Source: Curtobacterium sp. MCBA15_008 (GTDB lineage: Bacteria > Actinomycetota > Actinomycetes > Actinomycetales > Microbacteriaceae). From it: a stretch of DNA of 58,648 nucleotides. Where the stretch lies: NCBI RefSeq assembly GCF_001865065.1, contig NZ_MJGN01000001.1, positions 90,761-149,408 of the forward strand. The letters run 5' to 3'. Positions 33,577 to 47,200 of the stretch are shown in pieces. A model generated the notes under the pieces. The model was not told the DNA's origin. It did no database searches and saw only the letters and a list, made by a program, of their open reading frames with translations. Positions within the stretch are counted from its first letter, which is position 1. Every line of letters starts with the position of its first letter. The translations under genes and the position numbers were made by a program.

Positions 33577-33611
33577 ACGCCGCGCAAGACGAGGAGCGCC
33601 GCGTGGGCCGC

Positions 33612-35099
33612 TCAGTGGTGCAGGCCCAGCACCTTCGCCGTGCGCTCGAGGGTCTCGTCGGCGAGCTGCGGGTCGCTGCCGAGGTCCTGCCCGTACGTCG
33701 GCACCATGACGCGCACCGCCGACTCCCACCGGTCCCAGCGGTCCGGGAAGCACTTCTGCAGCATGCTCAGCATGATCGGCACGGCGGTGGACGCCCCCGG
33801 GCTGGCGCCGAGGAGCCCGGCGATGGAACCGTCGGCCGAGGTGATGACCTCGGTACCGAACTGCAGCACGCCGCCCTTCGCCTTGTCCGGCTTGATGACC
33901 TGCACGCGCTGGCCGGCCGTGATCCGGTGCCAGTGCTCGGGCTCCGCTGCCGGCATGAAGTCCCGCAGGGCGTCGAACTTCGTCTGCTTCGACGCGAGCA
34001 GCTGCCCGATCAGGTACCGGACGAGGTCGAAGTTCGAGAACGCGACGCTCAGCATCGGCCGGAGGTTGTGCGGCTTGATCGACTTGACCAGGTCGAGGAT
34101 CGACCCCTGCTTCAGGAACTTCGGGCTGAACCCGGCGTACGGGCCGAACATCAGCGAGGCACTGCCGTCGACGATGCGGGTGTCGAGGTGCGGCACCGAC
34201 ATGGGCGGTGCGCCGACGCTGGCCTTGCCGTACACCTTCGCCGCGTGCTTCTGCACGACCTCGGGGTCGTCGGTGCGCAGGAACTCGCCCGACACCGGGA
34301 ACCCGCCGTAGCCGCGGATCTCCGGGATGCCGGACTTCTGCAGCAGGTGCAGCGCCCCACCGCCCGCACCGACGAAGACGAACTTGGCGGCGATGCGCTG
34401 CGTCGAGCGTCCGACGTCGTTGCGGACGTCGAGCACCCAGCCCTCGCTGACCTTCGACCGCGTGAGCTTGGTCACCTGGTGCGACGGCTCGAACTCGACG
34501 CCGTCGATCTCGAGCTGGTCGAACAACTGCCGCGTGAGCGACCCGAAGTCGACGTCGGAGCCGGCGGCCGAGTACGTCGCCGCGATCGGCTGGTCCTTCT
34601 TGCGGCCCGGGATGAGCGCGGGCGCCCACTGGCGGATCTGCGTCGGGTCGTCGGAGTACTCGATGCCGGCGAACAGCGGGTGGTCCTTCATCGCCTCGTA
34701 CCGCTTCCGCATGTACTCGACGTTGTCGGCGCCCCAGACGAAGGAGATGTGCGGGGTGGGGTTGATGAAGTTGGTCGGCTCGGGCAGCGCACCCGTCTCG
34801 ACGAGGTGCGCCCAGAACTGCCGGGACACCTGGAACTGCTCGTTCACCGTGACGGCCTTCGCGATGTCGACACGGCCGTCCGGGAGCTCGGGCGTGTAGT
34901 TCAGCTCACAGAGCGCGGAGTGGCCGGTCCCCGCGTTGTTCCAAGGGTTCGAGCTCTCCTGCGCGACGCTGCCGAGGCGCTCGTAGACGCGGATCTTCCA
35001 GCTCGGCTCCAGCCGGTGGATGATCGCGCCGAGCGTGGCGCTCATGATCCCTCCCCCGACCAGGACGACGTCGATCGGGTCCACCTGCTTCTCTGCCAC
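33612..35099 (-). CDS. mqo: Malate:quinone oxidoreductase
   Basis: Mqo is a membrane-associated FAD enzyme that oxidises malate to oxaloacetate and passes electrons to quinone (TCA cycle and respiratory chain). The protein has 495 residues, full length. The FAD-binding motif is VVLVGGGIMSATLG at the N-terminus, with YERLGSVAQESSNPWNNAGTGHSALCELNYTP-type family sequence in two blocks, and VFVGAGGGALHLLQKSGI later. The start is GTG at 35099 with AGGA about 9 bases upstream. It is separated from lysC-asd by a 32-base palindrome. Confidence 0.96.
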   Translation of the reverse strand: MAEKQVDPIDVVLVGGGIMSATLGAIIHRLEPSWKIRVYERLGSVAQESSNPWNNAGTGHSALCELNYTPELPDGRVDIAKAVTVNEQFQVSRQFWAHLVETGALPEPTNFINPTPHISFVWGADNVEYMRKRYEAMKDHPLFAGIEYSDDPTQIRQWAPALIPGRKKDQPIAATYSAAGSDVDFGSLTRQLFDQLEIDGVEFEPSHQVTKLTRSKVSEGWVLDVRNDVGRSTQRIAAKFVFVGAGGGALHLLQKSGIPEIRGYGGFPVSGEFLRTDDPEVVQKHAAKVYGKASVGAPPMSVPHLDTRIVDGSASLMFGPYAGFSPKFLKQGSILDLVKSIKPHNLRPMLSVAFSNFDLVRYLIGQLLASKQTKFDALRDFMPAAEPEHWHRITAGQRVQVIKPDKAKGGVLQFGTEVITSADGSIAGLLGASPGASTAVPIMLSMLQKCFPDRWDRWESAVRVMVPTYGQDLGSDPQLADETLERTAKVLGLHH

Positions 35100-35147
35100 C
35101 CGTCGATCCTAGCGGCGCGGGCTGACAAGGCGGCCACCCGACGGACT

Positions 35148-35179
35148 GGAGGCGCGGTGCCAGCTGGCACCGCGCCTCC
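35148..35179. terminator. Terminator of lysC-asd, a 32-base perfect palindrome
   Basis: GGAGGCGCGGTGCCAG and its exact reverse complement abut with no spacer, so in practice the tip CCAGCTGG opens as the loop. CGGAC and GTCCG flank it and extend the stem after one mismatch. It carries the CTGGAGGCGCGG version of the dispersed element. Confidence 0.85.
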
Positions 35180-35200
35180 TGTCCGGCAGCTCGTCGCGAC

Positions 35201-37536
<2,336 letters not shown>

Positions 37537-37697
37537 TGGCTGGTACTCCCGGGGACGACGGTTCCGCGAGGGTGACGCGGTCTGACAATGGTAGTCGGTG
37601 TTTCGCGGATGTTGCGTCGGAGCGGGGGCAGACGCAACGATCCTGCGTGGGCTGGAACGCCCGACGCCCGTCGCTTGGGGGCCCGGACAGGGCCGGG

Positions 37698-38297
37698 TCA
37701 GCCGCCGACGACCCGGCGTCCCTCGAAGGCGCGCCCGAGGGTGACCTCGTCGGCGTACTCCAGGTCGCCGCCGACCGGCAGCCCGGACGCCAGCCGGGTG
37801 GTCCGGATGCCCATCGGGACGAGCAGCCGACTGAGGTAGGTCGCCGTCGCCTCGCCCTCGAGGTTGGGGTCGGTCGCGATGATGACCTCGTCCACGGTGC
37901 CGTCGGCCAGCCGCGTCATGAGCTGCTGGATGCGGAGGTCGTCCGGGCCGATGCCGTCGATCGGGCTGATCGCGCCGCCGAGCACGTGGTACAGCCCGCG
38001 GAACTCACGGGTGCGCTCGATCGCCGCGACGTCCTTCGCTTCCTCCACGACGCAGATCGTGGCCGGCGACCGGCGCGGGTCGCGGCAGATGCTGCACTGG
38101 ACGTTCTCGGTGACGTTGCCGCAGATCTCGCAGAAGCGGACCCGCTCCTTGACGTCCGCCAGGAGCTCGGACAACCGGCTCGGGTCGAACGACTCCGTCT
38201 GGAGGATGTGGAACGCGATGCGCTGCGCCGACTTCGGTCCGATGCCGGGGAGGCGACCGAACTCGTCGATGAGGTCCTGCACGATGCCGTCGTACAT
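37698..38297 (-). CDS. recR: Recombination mediator RecR
   Basis: RecR loads RecA at gaps together with RecF and RecO. The 199-residue protein has an N-terminal helix-hairpin-helix ([15 protein letters not shown]), a Cys4 zinc finger with Cys56, Cys59, Cys68 and Cys71, a TOPRIM domain starting [14 protein letters not shown], and a C-terminal Walker B-like end. The ATG shares one base with the dnaX stop (TGATG), so the two are translationally coupled. A small hairpin GGCCC/GGGCC lies just after the stop. Confidence 0.96.
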   Translation of the reverse strand: MYDGIVQDLIDEFGRLPGIGPKSAQRIAFHILQTESFDPSRLSELLADVKERVRFCEICGNVTENVQCSICRDPRRSPATICVVEEAKDVAAIERTREFRGLYHVLGGAISPIDGIGPDDLRIQQLMTRLADGTVDEVIIATDPNLEGEATATYLSRLLVPMGIRTTRLASGLPVGGDLEYADEVTLGRAFEGRRVVGG

Positions 38298-41095
38298 CAG
38301 GCGCCTTCCTCGTGGAGGGAGGTCTCCTCGATGAACTGGGCGTTCAGGATCTCACGCACGACCGCTTCGCCGTACCGACCGGCCACCGGCGTGCGGCGGA
38401 CCTGGTGCGGAGCCTGGCGCTGCGGCGCTGCCTGCGACGCTGGAGCCGTCGCGGGGGCCGGTGCGGGCTGCCCCGCGGCTGGTGATCCGACGGCGGGTGC
38501 ACTCGGCGCGTTCGTCGCGGGAGCCGCAGCGGCCGGCGCGTCCGGGTAGGGATCGCCGTCGCCGTAGGGGTCGTCGTCGAGCGGGTAGTCGTCGACGGGC
38601 ACGTCGTCGGCTGGCGGTCCGGCCGGAGGCACGGCACCCGTGGTCGTCGCCTGCTGCGGTGTGGTGGTACCAGGGGCCGGGGCGGCGTCCGGACGCGTGG
38701 GCGCTGCGGGAGCAGCCGGGGCCGTTGCCCCGAGCGAGGACGCCGGGCGGAGCTGTGCCGCGAGGGCAGCGTCGACGTCCGGATCGGACACGGTCGGCGC
38801 GGGGGCCACCGGTTCGCCGGTGTCGGTGGTGCCGAAGGGGGCAGACCACGAGGGTTCGACGTGCTCGGGCACCGCACCGACGGTCGGGTCGGTCGCGGGG
38901 ATGGCCGCGACGGCCCACTCGGTGACCGGGGCGCCCGTCGGCTCGGGGGAAGCCGGCTTCGCTGCGGGGGCCGACGCTGCCGGGGCACTCGGCGCATCCG
39001 GTGCCGACCGCTGCGACGCGGACCGCTCGGGTGCCTGCTGCTGCGCCTGCTGCTGCGGCGCCGAGGACTGGGAGGTCGGAGCTGCCTGACGCGGAGCGGA
39101 CGCGGACGCCGGCGCTGACGCCGTCTGAGGTGCACGGTCCTGCTGCTGCGCCGGCTGCTGCTGCGACTGCTGTGCGGGCTGTGCCTGCGCCGGCTGTGCC
39201 TGCGCGGACTGCGCCTGCGCGGGCCGCTGCTGCCCCGGACCACCGGGACCGCGCGCCACGAACTTCACGCGGAGCCCGAGGACGTCGACGATCGCCGAGC
39301 GCAGGAGTTCGCTCACGCTCGTGGCGGGGTCGGACATCTCCTTGAACGAGGCCACGTCCTGCTGGCTCGGGAACGTCAGGGTGAGCACGTCCTCGCGCAG
39401 CGCGGTCACCTGTGCGGTCACCACGACGGACCACGCCGAACGCTTCGCGCGCTGGACGTGCTCGACGATCTGCGGCCACGAGTCGCGGAGCTGCTGGAAC
39501 CCGACGGCCGCGACGGGTCGCACCGCGGGCTCGTCCCCCGCGGCGGTGCCCTGCCCGGTCGACGACGCGTTGGCGGTGCCCGACGGCGCGGGCGTGCTGG
39601 TCGGAGCAGCAGTGCTGGTCGGCTGCGCGGCATCCGACGGCGCTTCGGGAGCGCTCGGGACGGCAGCGGCCCACGAGGCTGCTGCTGCTCGCGCGGCGGA
39701 TACGGAGTCGGTCGTCGGCGTCGCGGCAGCGGCCGGCTCGGGTGCTGCCGACGCCGGCGCAGCAACAGGAGCGGCGGCCGGTGCCGGCGCCGGTGCAGGT
39801 GCAGGTGCAGGTGCAGGTGCAGGTGCAGGTGCAGCGGACGCACGCGCACCCGGCGCGGGCGCAGACGCAGCCGCAGCCGCAGCCGCAGCCGCAGGCATCG
39901 TCTCGGGTCCGGCCTGGTGCCCACCGGCGTCCCCGACACCGACCCGGCGCTCGAGCCGCTCGACGCGGGCGAGTGCGCCGCGCTGGGTGTCGTCCGCCTC
40001 GGGCACGAGCATGCGTGCCGTCATCAGCTCGAGGTGGAGCCGCGGCGACGTCGCCCCGGTCATCTCGGTGAGCGCACGGTTCGCGATGTCGGCGGCTCGC
40101 GAGAGCCCCGTCGCGCCGAAGACCCCGGCCTGACGGGACATGGTGTCGAGCTCTTCCGGTGAGACCCCGCGCAGCACGGCGGCCGCGCTCTCGTTCGTCG
40201 CCGCGACGACGATGAGGTCGCGGAGCCGTTCGAGCAGGTCCTCGACGAAGCGCCGCGGGTCCTGCCCGGTCTGCACGACGCGGTCGATCGCTGCGAAGGC
40301 CGATGCCGGGTCGGCGACGGCGAGCGCGTCGACGACGTCGTCGAGGAGCGCGGCGTCGGTGTACCCGAGCAGCGCGACGGCCCGCTCGTAGGCGATGGCG
40401 CCGTCTTCACTGCCGGCCATGAGCTGGTCGAGCAGGGACAGGGTGTCACGGACGGACCCGCCACCGGCACGGACGACCAGCGGCAGCACGCCCGGGGCGA
40501 CCGTCACCGACTCCTGCGTGCAGAGCTGCTCGACGTACTCGAGCATCGCGGCCGGCGGGACCAGACGGAACGGGTAGTGGTGGGTGCGCGACCGGATCGT
40601 GCCGATGACCTTCTCGGGCTCGGTCGTCGCGAAGATGAACTTGACGTGCTCCGGCGGTTCCTCGACCAACTTGAGGAGGGCGTTGAAGCCCTGCGGCGTC
40701 ACCATGTGCGCCTCGTCGAGGATGAAGATCTTGTAGCGGTCGCGGGCGGGCGCGAACACGGCGCGGTCGCGGAGGTCACGGGCGTCGTCGACACCGTTGT
40801 GGCTGGCGGCGTCGATCTCGATGACGTCGAGCGATCCGCCACCGCCGCGTGCGAGCTCGACGCAGCTCGGGCAGACGCCGCACGGGGTGTCCGTCGGGCC
40901 CTCGGCGCAGTTCAGGCAGCGCGCCAGGATGCGGGCGGACGTCGTCTTGCCGCAGCCGCGCGGGCCGCTGAAGAGGTACGCGTGGTTGACCCGGTTCGTG
41001 CGCAGGGCCGTCCGGAGCGGATCGGTGACCTGCGACTGACCGATCAGCTCGGCGAAGTTCTCGGGCCGGTAACGGCGATACAGGGCGGTGACCAC
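38297..41095 (-). CDS. dnaX: DNA polymerase III subunits gamma and tau
   Basis: DnaX is the clamp-loader ATPase and replisome organiser, 932 residues. AAA+ motifs are GPRGCGKTT at 44-52, the zinc module with Cys63, Cys72, Cys75 and Cys78, the Walker B region FILDEAHM, and the SRT(H/R) sensor. After about residue 400 comes a very long low-complexity linker: a Pro-Ala run encoded by seven GGTGCA hexamers, Gln-rich blocks and acidic tails, typical of the tau part but long even so. The GTG at 41095 follows TACCCT by 6 bases, a leaderless arrangement. I see no slippery sequence for a separate gamma product. It is coupled to recR. Confidence 0.95.
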   Translation of the reverse strand: MVTALYRRYRPENFAELIGQSQVTDPLRTALRTNRVNHAYLFSGPRGCGKTTSARILARCLNCAEGPTDTPCGVCPSCVELARGGGGSLDVIEIDAASHNGVDDARDLRDRAVFAPARDRYKIFILDEAHMVTPQGFNALLKLVEEPPEHVKFIFATTEPEKVIGTIRSRTHHYPFRLVPPAAMLEYVEQLCTQESVTVAPGVLPLVVRAGGGSVRDTLSLLDQLMAGSEDGAIAYERAVALLGYTDAALLDDVVDALAVADPASAFAAIDRVVQTGQDPRRFVEDLLERLRDLIVVAATNESAAAVLRGVSPEELDTMSRQAGVFGATGLSRAADIANRALTEMTGATSPRLHLELMTARMLVPEADDTQRGALARVERLERRVGVGDAGGHQAGPETMPAAAAAAAAASAPAPGARASAAPAPAPAPAPAPAPAPAPAAAPVAAPASAAPEPAAAATPTTDSVSAARAAAASWAAAVPSAPEAPSDAAQPTSTAAPTSTPAPSGTANASSTGQGTAAGDEPAVRPVAAVGFQQLRDSWPQIVEHVQRAKRSAWSVVVTAQVTALREDVLTLTFPSQQDVASFKEMSDPATSVSELLRSAIVDVLGLRVKFVARGPGGPGQQRPAQAQSAQAQPAQAQPAQQSQQQPAQQQDRAPQTASAPASASAPRQAAPTSQSSAPQQQAQQQAPERSASQRSAPDAPSAPAASAPAAKPASPEPTGAPVTEWAVAAIPATDPTVGAVPEHVEPSWSAPFGTTDTGEPVAPAPTVSDPDVDAALAAQLRPASSLGATAPAAPAAPTRPDAAPAPGTTTPQQATTTGAVPPAGPPADDVPVDDYPLDDDPYGDGDPYPDAPAAAAPATNAPSAPAVGSPAAGQPAPAPATAPASQAAPQRQAPHQVRRTPVAGRYGEAVVREILNAQFIEETSLHEEGA
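39792..39833. repeat. Hexanucleotide microsatellite inside dnaX
   Basis: Seven exact GGTGCA units (plus strand) encode the alternating Pro-Ala run of the DnaX linker. The neighbouring GCCGCA array at about 39865-39895 encodes poly-Ala. Because the unit is six bases, copy changes would alter linker length without breaking the frame. Confidence 0.9.
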
Positions 41096-41101
41096 GCCCC
41101 A

Positions 41102-41107
41102 AGGGTA
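41102..41107 (-). promoter_or_regulatory. -10 element of a leaderless dnaX mRNA
   Basis: On the minus strand GGCTACCCT is followed by TGGGGC and the GTG start. TACCCT ends 6 bases before the start codon. The same GGCTACCCT plus 6 bases plus GTG stands before pta (53258-53263). Confidence 0.5.
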
Positions 41108-41174
41108 GCCGGGACGACCGACACCCCGCGGCCGGACGTGACCACCTGTGGGAAGCGGGTGGTGCGCACGGACG

Positions 41175-41221
41175 GCACCGCGCCTCCCGTCCGTGCAGAT
41201 GACGGACGAGAGGCGCGGTGC
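41175..41221. terminator. Terminator after the giant surface-protein gene
   Basis: The stem is 20 base pairs with one mismatch (41175-41194 with 41202-41221), and the loop is GCAGATG. It carries both versions of the dispersed repeat core: GCGCCTCCCGTCC on one arm and GGCGCGGTGC on the other. It starts 18 bases beyond the stop of the surface-protein gene. Confidence 0.88.
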
Positions 41222-41238
41222 GAGCGGTGCGCGGGGTG

Positions 41239-44200
41239 TCAGGCGCGGCGGCGACGGCGGAGGCCCCGCGCCAGACGGGACAACCCCAGCAGGAGGAACC
41301 CGAGGACCACCAGGCCGCCTGCGGCCCCCGCGAGCGGGGCCACGTCGGCACCGGTGAAGGCGAGCCCGCCCGAGCCGGACCCGACCGCCGGACCCGACCC
41401 GACGCTCGAGCCGATCCCGGCTCCGGACCCGGTCCCGGGTGCACCCGGCAGTCCCGGCGCGCCCGGCGTACCAGGCGTACCAGGCGTACCAGGCGTGCCC
41501 GGCGTACCGGGGTCACCCGGCGTACCGGGGTCTCCCGGCGTACCGGGCCCGCCCGGTGTGCCAGCGTCGACCACCACGGCGACCGACTGCACGGCCGAGG
41601 TGGCCCCGTCGACGGTCTGGGTGACCCGGATCGTGTGCCGCCCGACGCCGAGTCGGAGCACGACCGACCAGGCGCCGGTGTCGTCCGCGGTGGTGGTGAC
41701 GGGCGTCCCGTCGTCCGCCACGACCGTCACGGTCGCACCCGGCTCCGCGGTGCCCGTCACACGCCAGTCGACGGTCCCCGTGGCCGAGGCGGTCTGGTGC
41801 GCGCCCGGGGTGGGCGACGTGACCGCGAGCGGGTCCACGTCGGCGACCACGATCGGCACCGGCTGCGCCGAACTGGTCGTGCCGTTGACGGACTGGGACG
41901 CGGTGATCGTCCAGTCCCCCTCCGGCACGCGGTCGAACGTGACGCTCCAGTCCCCGTTCGCGTCCGCGGTGGTGACCCGGACCTGACCGTTCGACAGGCG
42001 GACGGTCACCGTGGCACCCGGCGTGGCGTGGCCGGTCACCGTGAAGGAACCGGTGTCACCGGTGCCGTCCGCGGGGAACAGCTGGCCCGGCTGCGGGTTC
42101 GTGATGGTGACGTCGCCCGGCTGGGCGACGACCACGCGGATGCTGCTCGTCACCGGCTCGGAGGTCCGTCCGCCGACCGTCTCGGTGACCGACACCGTCT
42201 GCGTCCCCGTCGGGACGTTCCCGACGGTCGCGGTCCACGAGCCGTCGTCCCCGGCGGTCGTCGAGACCGTCCGGCCGCCGACGGACACGGTCACCGTGGC
42301 ACCGGGCTCCGCCGTGCCGCTCACCGGGATCGACGTCGTGCTCCCCGTGATGGGGAACACCTGGCCGTCGGCCGGGCTGGTGACCCGGACCGGCGTCGCC
42401 GCGGCCACGGAGATCCCGACCTGGGGGGCTGCGGTGGTGTCCCCGTCGACCGTCTGCGAGGCGACGATGGTGTGCGTGCCGGTGCCGACACGGGGGACGG
42501 TCACCGCCCACGCGCCGTCGTCGTCCGCCGTCGTCGTGACGGGGGTCCCGCCGTCGATCCGGACCGAGATCGCGGCGTTCGGTGCGGAGACGCCCTCGAC
42601 GCGGACGTCGGTGGTGCCGCCGATGACGCGGTACGCGGTGCCGTTCGCCGGCGAGGTGACCACGATCGCGTCCGCCGGGGCGACCTCGACCGTCAGGTCG
42701 CGCTCGATCGGCGACGACGTGGTGCCGTTCACGACCTGCGTGACGACGATCGTGTGGTCGCCCTCGTCGAGGCCCGTGAGCTCCGTCGTCCACCGGCCGT
42801 CGGGACCGACCGGGACCACGACGGGCGTCCCGCCGTCGACCACGACGCGGACCGTGCCGCCGGCCTGGCCCTGCCCGCTGACCGGGACGGTCGCGCTGGT
42901 GGTGCCGGACGGGACGGTGACGGTGTCGCCGTCCGCGGGGGTGTCCACGGTGAGCGCCGTGCCCGGGGCGACCGTGAAGGTGCTGCTGACCGGAGCGGAC
43001 GTCGATCCGTCGACGGTCTGGGTGGCGCGGACGGTGTGCTCGCCGACCCCCAGGCCCTCGAGGTCGAGCGACCACGTGCCGCCGGTCGCGGTCACGGTCA
43101 CGGGGTCGTCCCCGTCGATCGAGACCCGCACCGCGGCTCCGGCCTCGGCTGCACCGTTCGCGGTGACGGTCGCGACCGAGTCGCGCTGGGCGACGCGGAC
43201 CGTGGAGCCGTCGGCCGGGGTGGCGATGGTGATCGGGTCCGCGACGAGCACCCGGATGCCGACCGTGACCGGGGCGGAGACGGTGTCACCGATCCGCTGC
43301 GTCACGCTCACCGTCGGGGTCCCGGCCGGTACGTCCGGCACGGAGACGCTCCAGGCGCCGGTGCCGTTCGCCGTCGTGGACTCGCTGCGTCCGCCACCGA
43401 GGTCGACGACGACGGTCGCGCCGGGTTCGGCGGTCCCGCTGACGGCGACCGTGGTGGTCGCGCCCTCGCCGGCGACGGTGTACTCCTGGCCGGCCGTCGG
43501 CTCGGTGATCCGGACGGGTGCCCCCGCCTCGATCTCGAACGTGGTCTCGACCGGGGTGGTCGACGTGGACCCGTCGACGGTCTGCGTGACGCTGACGTCG
43601 TGCGAGCCGACGCCGAGGTCCTCGACGTCGAGCGTCCAGGTCCCGTCGTCGCCGACGGGCACCTCGACCGGGTCGCGGTCGTCGACGGTGACCGTCACGG
43701 TGGCGCCCGGCTGGGCGTCGCCCGCGACCGTCACGGTCGTCGTGGCGTCACCGTCCGCGACGGTGATCGGGTCGCCGCCCGGCTGGCGGATGGTCAGGTC
43801 GGCGGCCGCGACGACGGAGACCGGGCGTTCGACCGCGGCGCTCGTCGTCCCGTTGACCGCCTGCGTCACCGCTGCCGTGTACGAGCCGGTCGGCACGTCC
43901 TCGACGGTGGTGGACCACTTGCCGTCCTGGCCGACCGGCGCCGTCGCGGTGCCGCCCGCTCCGAGGTCGACCGTGACGGTCGCCCCCGGCTGACCGGTGC
44001 CGGCGAACGCGACGTCGGTCGTCGCGTCGTCGTCGGCGACGGTGACGGACGTCGCCCCGCTGGGCGTGGTCACCTCGAGCGGTGCGCCGGCCCGGACGGA
44101 GACCCCGGCGCTGACCGGTGTCGACGTCTGACCCTCGACGACCTGGGTCGCGCGGACCGTGTAGTCGCCGACGGCGACGTCCTCGAAGGTGGTCGCCCAC

Positions 44201-47200
44201 GAGCCGTCCGTCGCGGCGGTGACCTCGTCGGACTCGCCGTTCGACAGGGTCACGGTGACCGTGGCCCCGCCCTGGGCGCGGCCCGTGACGCGCACGTCGG
44301 CCGCGCCGGCCGCGTCCGCGACCGTCAGGACGTCGCCGTCCTCCGGTGCCGTCAGCGTCAGCGCGGTCGCGGCGCGGACGGTGACGGTCTGCTCCGGACT
44401 GGAGGCAGTGGTCCCGTTCACCGTCTGACTCGCGGTGAGCGTCGGGGTGCCGACACCGACCCCGTCGAACGTGACGGTCCAGTCGCCGTCCCCGTCCGCG
44501 GTCGTGGTGAGCTCGTCGTCGCCGAGTCGCACCGTGACCGGGGCGCCCGGCTCCGCCGTGCCCGACACCGTGACGTCGCGCGTCGCGTCGGCGTCCGGCA
44601 CGAGGAGCACGTCGCCCGTCTCCGGGGCGGTGACGGTCACCGCGTCGGCAGCCTCGATCGTGACGGTGCGGGTGACCGGCTCGGACGTCGCGGGGTCGGA
44701 GACCGACCCGGGCAGCGTCTGCGTGACCGACACGGAGTGCGTGCCGACCCCGAGGTCCGGGAACGTGACCGACCAGGTGCCGTCGGGAGCGACGGTCGTC
44801 GGCTGGTCGGCGGCGTCGGGCGTCGTGGCGACCACGGTGGCGCCGGGCTGGCCGGTCCCCGTCACGGTCACGTCACGCACGACGTCCTCGCCCGCGACCG
44901 GGATCGCCGCCGTGGTGGGGGTGGTGATCGCGAGCGGGTTCGCCGCGACGACCTGGAAGGTCGTCGGGATCGCCGTCGTCACGGTGCCCGCGACGCTCTG
45001 GCTCGCGTTCACCGTGTAGGTGCCCGTCGGTGCGAGGCCCGTGGCGTCGACCGTCCACGCGCCGTCACCGTTCGCCGTCGTCGTGAACGTGGTGTCCGGG
45101 CCGAGCGAGACGGTGACGTCGGCGTTCGGTTCGGAGGAGCCGGCGATCGTCACGGTCGCGGTGGCGTCCCCGTCGACCACGACGAAGCGCGACCCGACGG
45201 CCGGCGACTCGATCGTGATGGCCGTCCCCGGCACGACCGTGAAGTCGCGGGTGACGGTCGGACCGGTCGTGCCGTTCACGGTCTGCACCGCGGTGACGGT
45301 GTGGTCACCGACGGCGAGGTCGACGGCGTCGGTCTCCCAGTTGCCCGAGGCGTCCGCGACGACGTCCACGGGGTCGCCGTCGTCGACCGTGACGGCGACG
45401 CTCGCGCCGGGCTCCGCGGTGCCCCGCACCACGATGCCGACCTGGCCGTCCGAGCCGGCCGGGACCTGCTGCGCGTCGGTGGGCGACTCGATGACGAGCG
45501 CGTCACCGGCCTCGACCGAGAAGTCGCGGTCGACGGGTGCGGAGGTCGCCCCGCCCACGGTCTGCGTGACCGCGGCGGTGTGGTCGCCGGTGTCGACGTC
45601 CGGCAGGGTGACGGTCCACGTGCCGTCCGTCCCCGCGGTCGTCGTGACCGGGTCGTCGGCGCCGTCGAGGACCACGCTGATGTCCGCGCCCGGCTGCGCC
45701 GTGCCGGAGACCGTGACGTCGATGGTCGAGTCGTCGGTCGCGACGGCGGTGGTGCTCCCCTGCGTCGGCGTCGACACGACGAGACCGGCACCGGCGGCGA
45801 CGGTGATCGTCTGCCGGACCGCCGGCGAGGTGGTGCCGTTCACGGTCTGCGTGGCGGAGATCGTGTGACGGCCGACCGGGACGTCCTGGACGGTGGCGGT
45901 CCAGTCCCCGTCGTCGTTCGCCGTGGTCGTCGCGGTCAGTCCGCCGCCGAGCGACACCGCCACGTCCGCGCCGGGCTCGGCGGTGCCGACCAGGTCGAGG
46001 TCCGTCGTGGTGCCCGCGTCGAGGACCGTCACGGTGGCGCCGGGCGCCGGGGTCGTGATGGTGATCGGCGCGCCGGCGGCCACGGTGAAGTCCGTGGTCA
46101 CCGGGCCCGAGGTCGTGCCGGCGACGGTCTGTCGCGCGGTGACGGTGCGGTCGCCGACCGGGACGCCCTGGAAGGTGGCCTCCCAGTCACCGTCGTCGTC
46201 CGCCGTGACCGTGGCGGTGAAGGACCCACCGATGCCCACGGTGACCTGCGCGTTCGGCGCTGCCGTGCCGGACACGGTGACGGGCGTCGTCGACGTGGTG
46301 TCGGCGACGGTGATGGTGCTGCCGTCCTCCGGCCGGTCGATCGTCAGGCCGGGGGCCGCGGTGACGGTGAAGTCGCGTGCGACCGGGGCGCTCGTCGAGG
46401 CCCCGACCGTCTGGGTCACGGTCGACGTGTAGTCGCCCGCGGGGACGCCGGTGATCGTGGTCGACCAGGTCCCACCGGCGTTCGCGGTGGTCGTCGCGGT
46501 CCGGTCGCCGCCGTTCACGGAGACGTCGACCCGGGCACCGGGCTGCGCCGAGCCGGAGAACGGGACGTCGCGGGTGGCACCGGCGACCAGGAAGTCCTGG
46601 TCCTGCGTCGGCGTGTCGACGGTCAGCCCGGCGGCGGCGACCACGCGGAACGCGCGGGTGACCGGTGCCGAGGTGCTGTCGCCGACCGTCTGGGTGACGC
46701 TCGCGGACTGGTTGCCCACCGGGACCTCGGGAACGGTGACGCTCCACGCTCCGGAGGCGTTCGCCGTGCCGTTCGCAGTCAGGCCGCCGCCGAGGTCGAC
46801 GTCGATCCGGGCGTTCGCGGTGGCGGTGCCGGTGAGGGTCACCGGAGCGGTGGTGCCGGTCGTCGTGAAGGTCTGTCCGGCCGTCGGCGTCGTGATCGTC
46901 AGCGCCTGCTGCGCGACCACGGAGAACTGCTGCGTGGCCGTGCCCGCCGCGGTCCCGCCGACGGTCTGCGTCGCGGTGGCGGTGTACTCGCCCGTCGGGA
47001 CGTTCGCGACGGTCGTCGTCCACGTGCCGTTCGCGGCGACCGTCGCGGTGCCGGTGCGGCCGTTGCCGAGGCTCACGGCGACGGTGGCGCCGGGTTCTCC
47101 GGCACCGCTCACGGTGACGCTGCGGGTCGACGTGGCCGTCGGCACGCTGAACACCTGGTTCGCGGTCGGAGCGGTGATCGTGGGTGCGACGAACGCGGTG

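Noticed and set aside
41570..47190. Recent expansion of the Ig-like repeats
   Set aside because: Pairwise comparison by eye shows no near-identical neighbouring units in the DNA, unlike the phosphatase duplication, so recent amplification is not supported.
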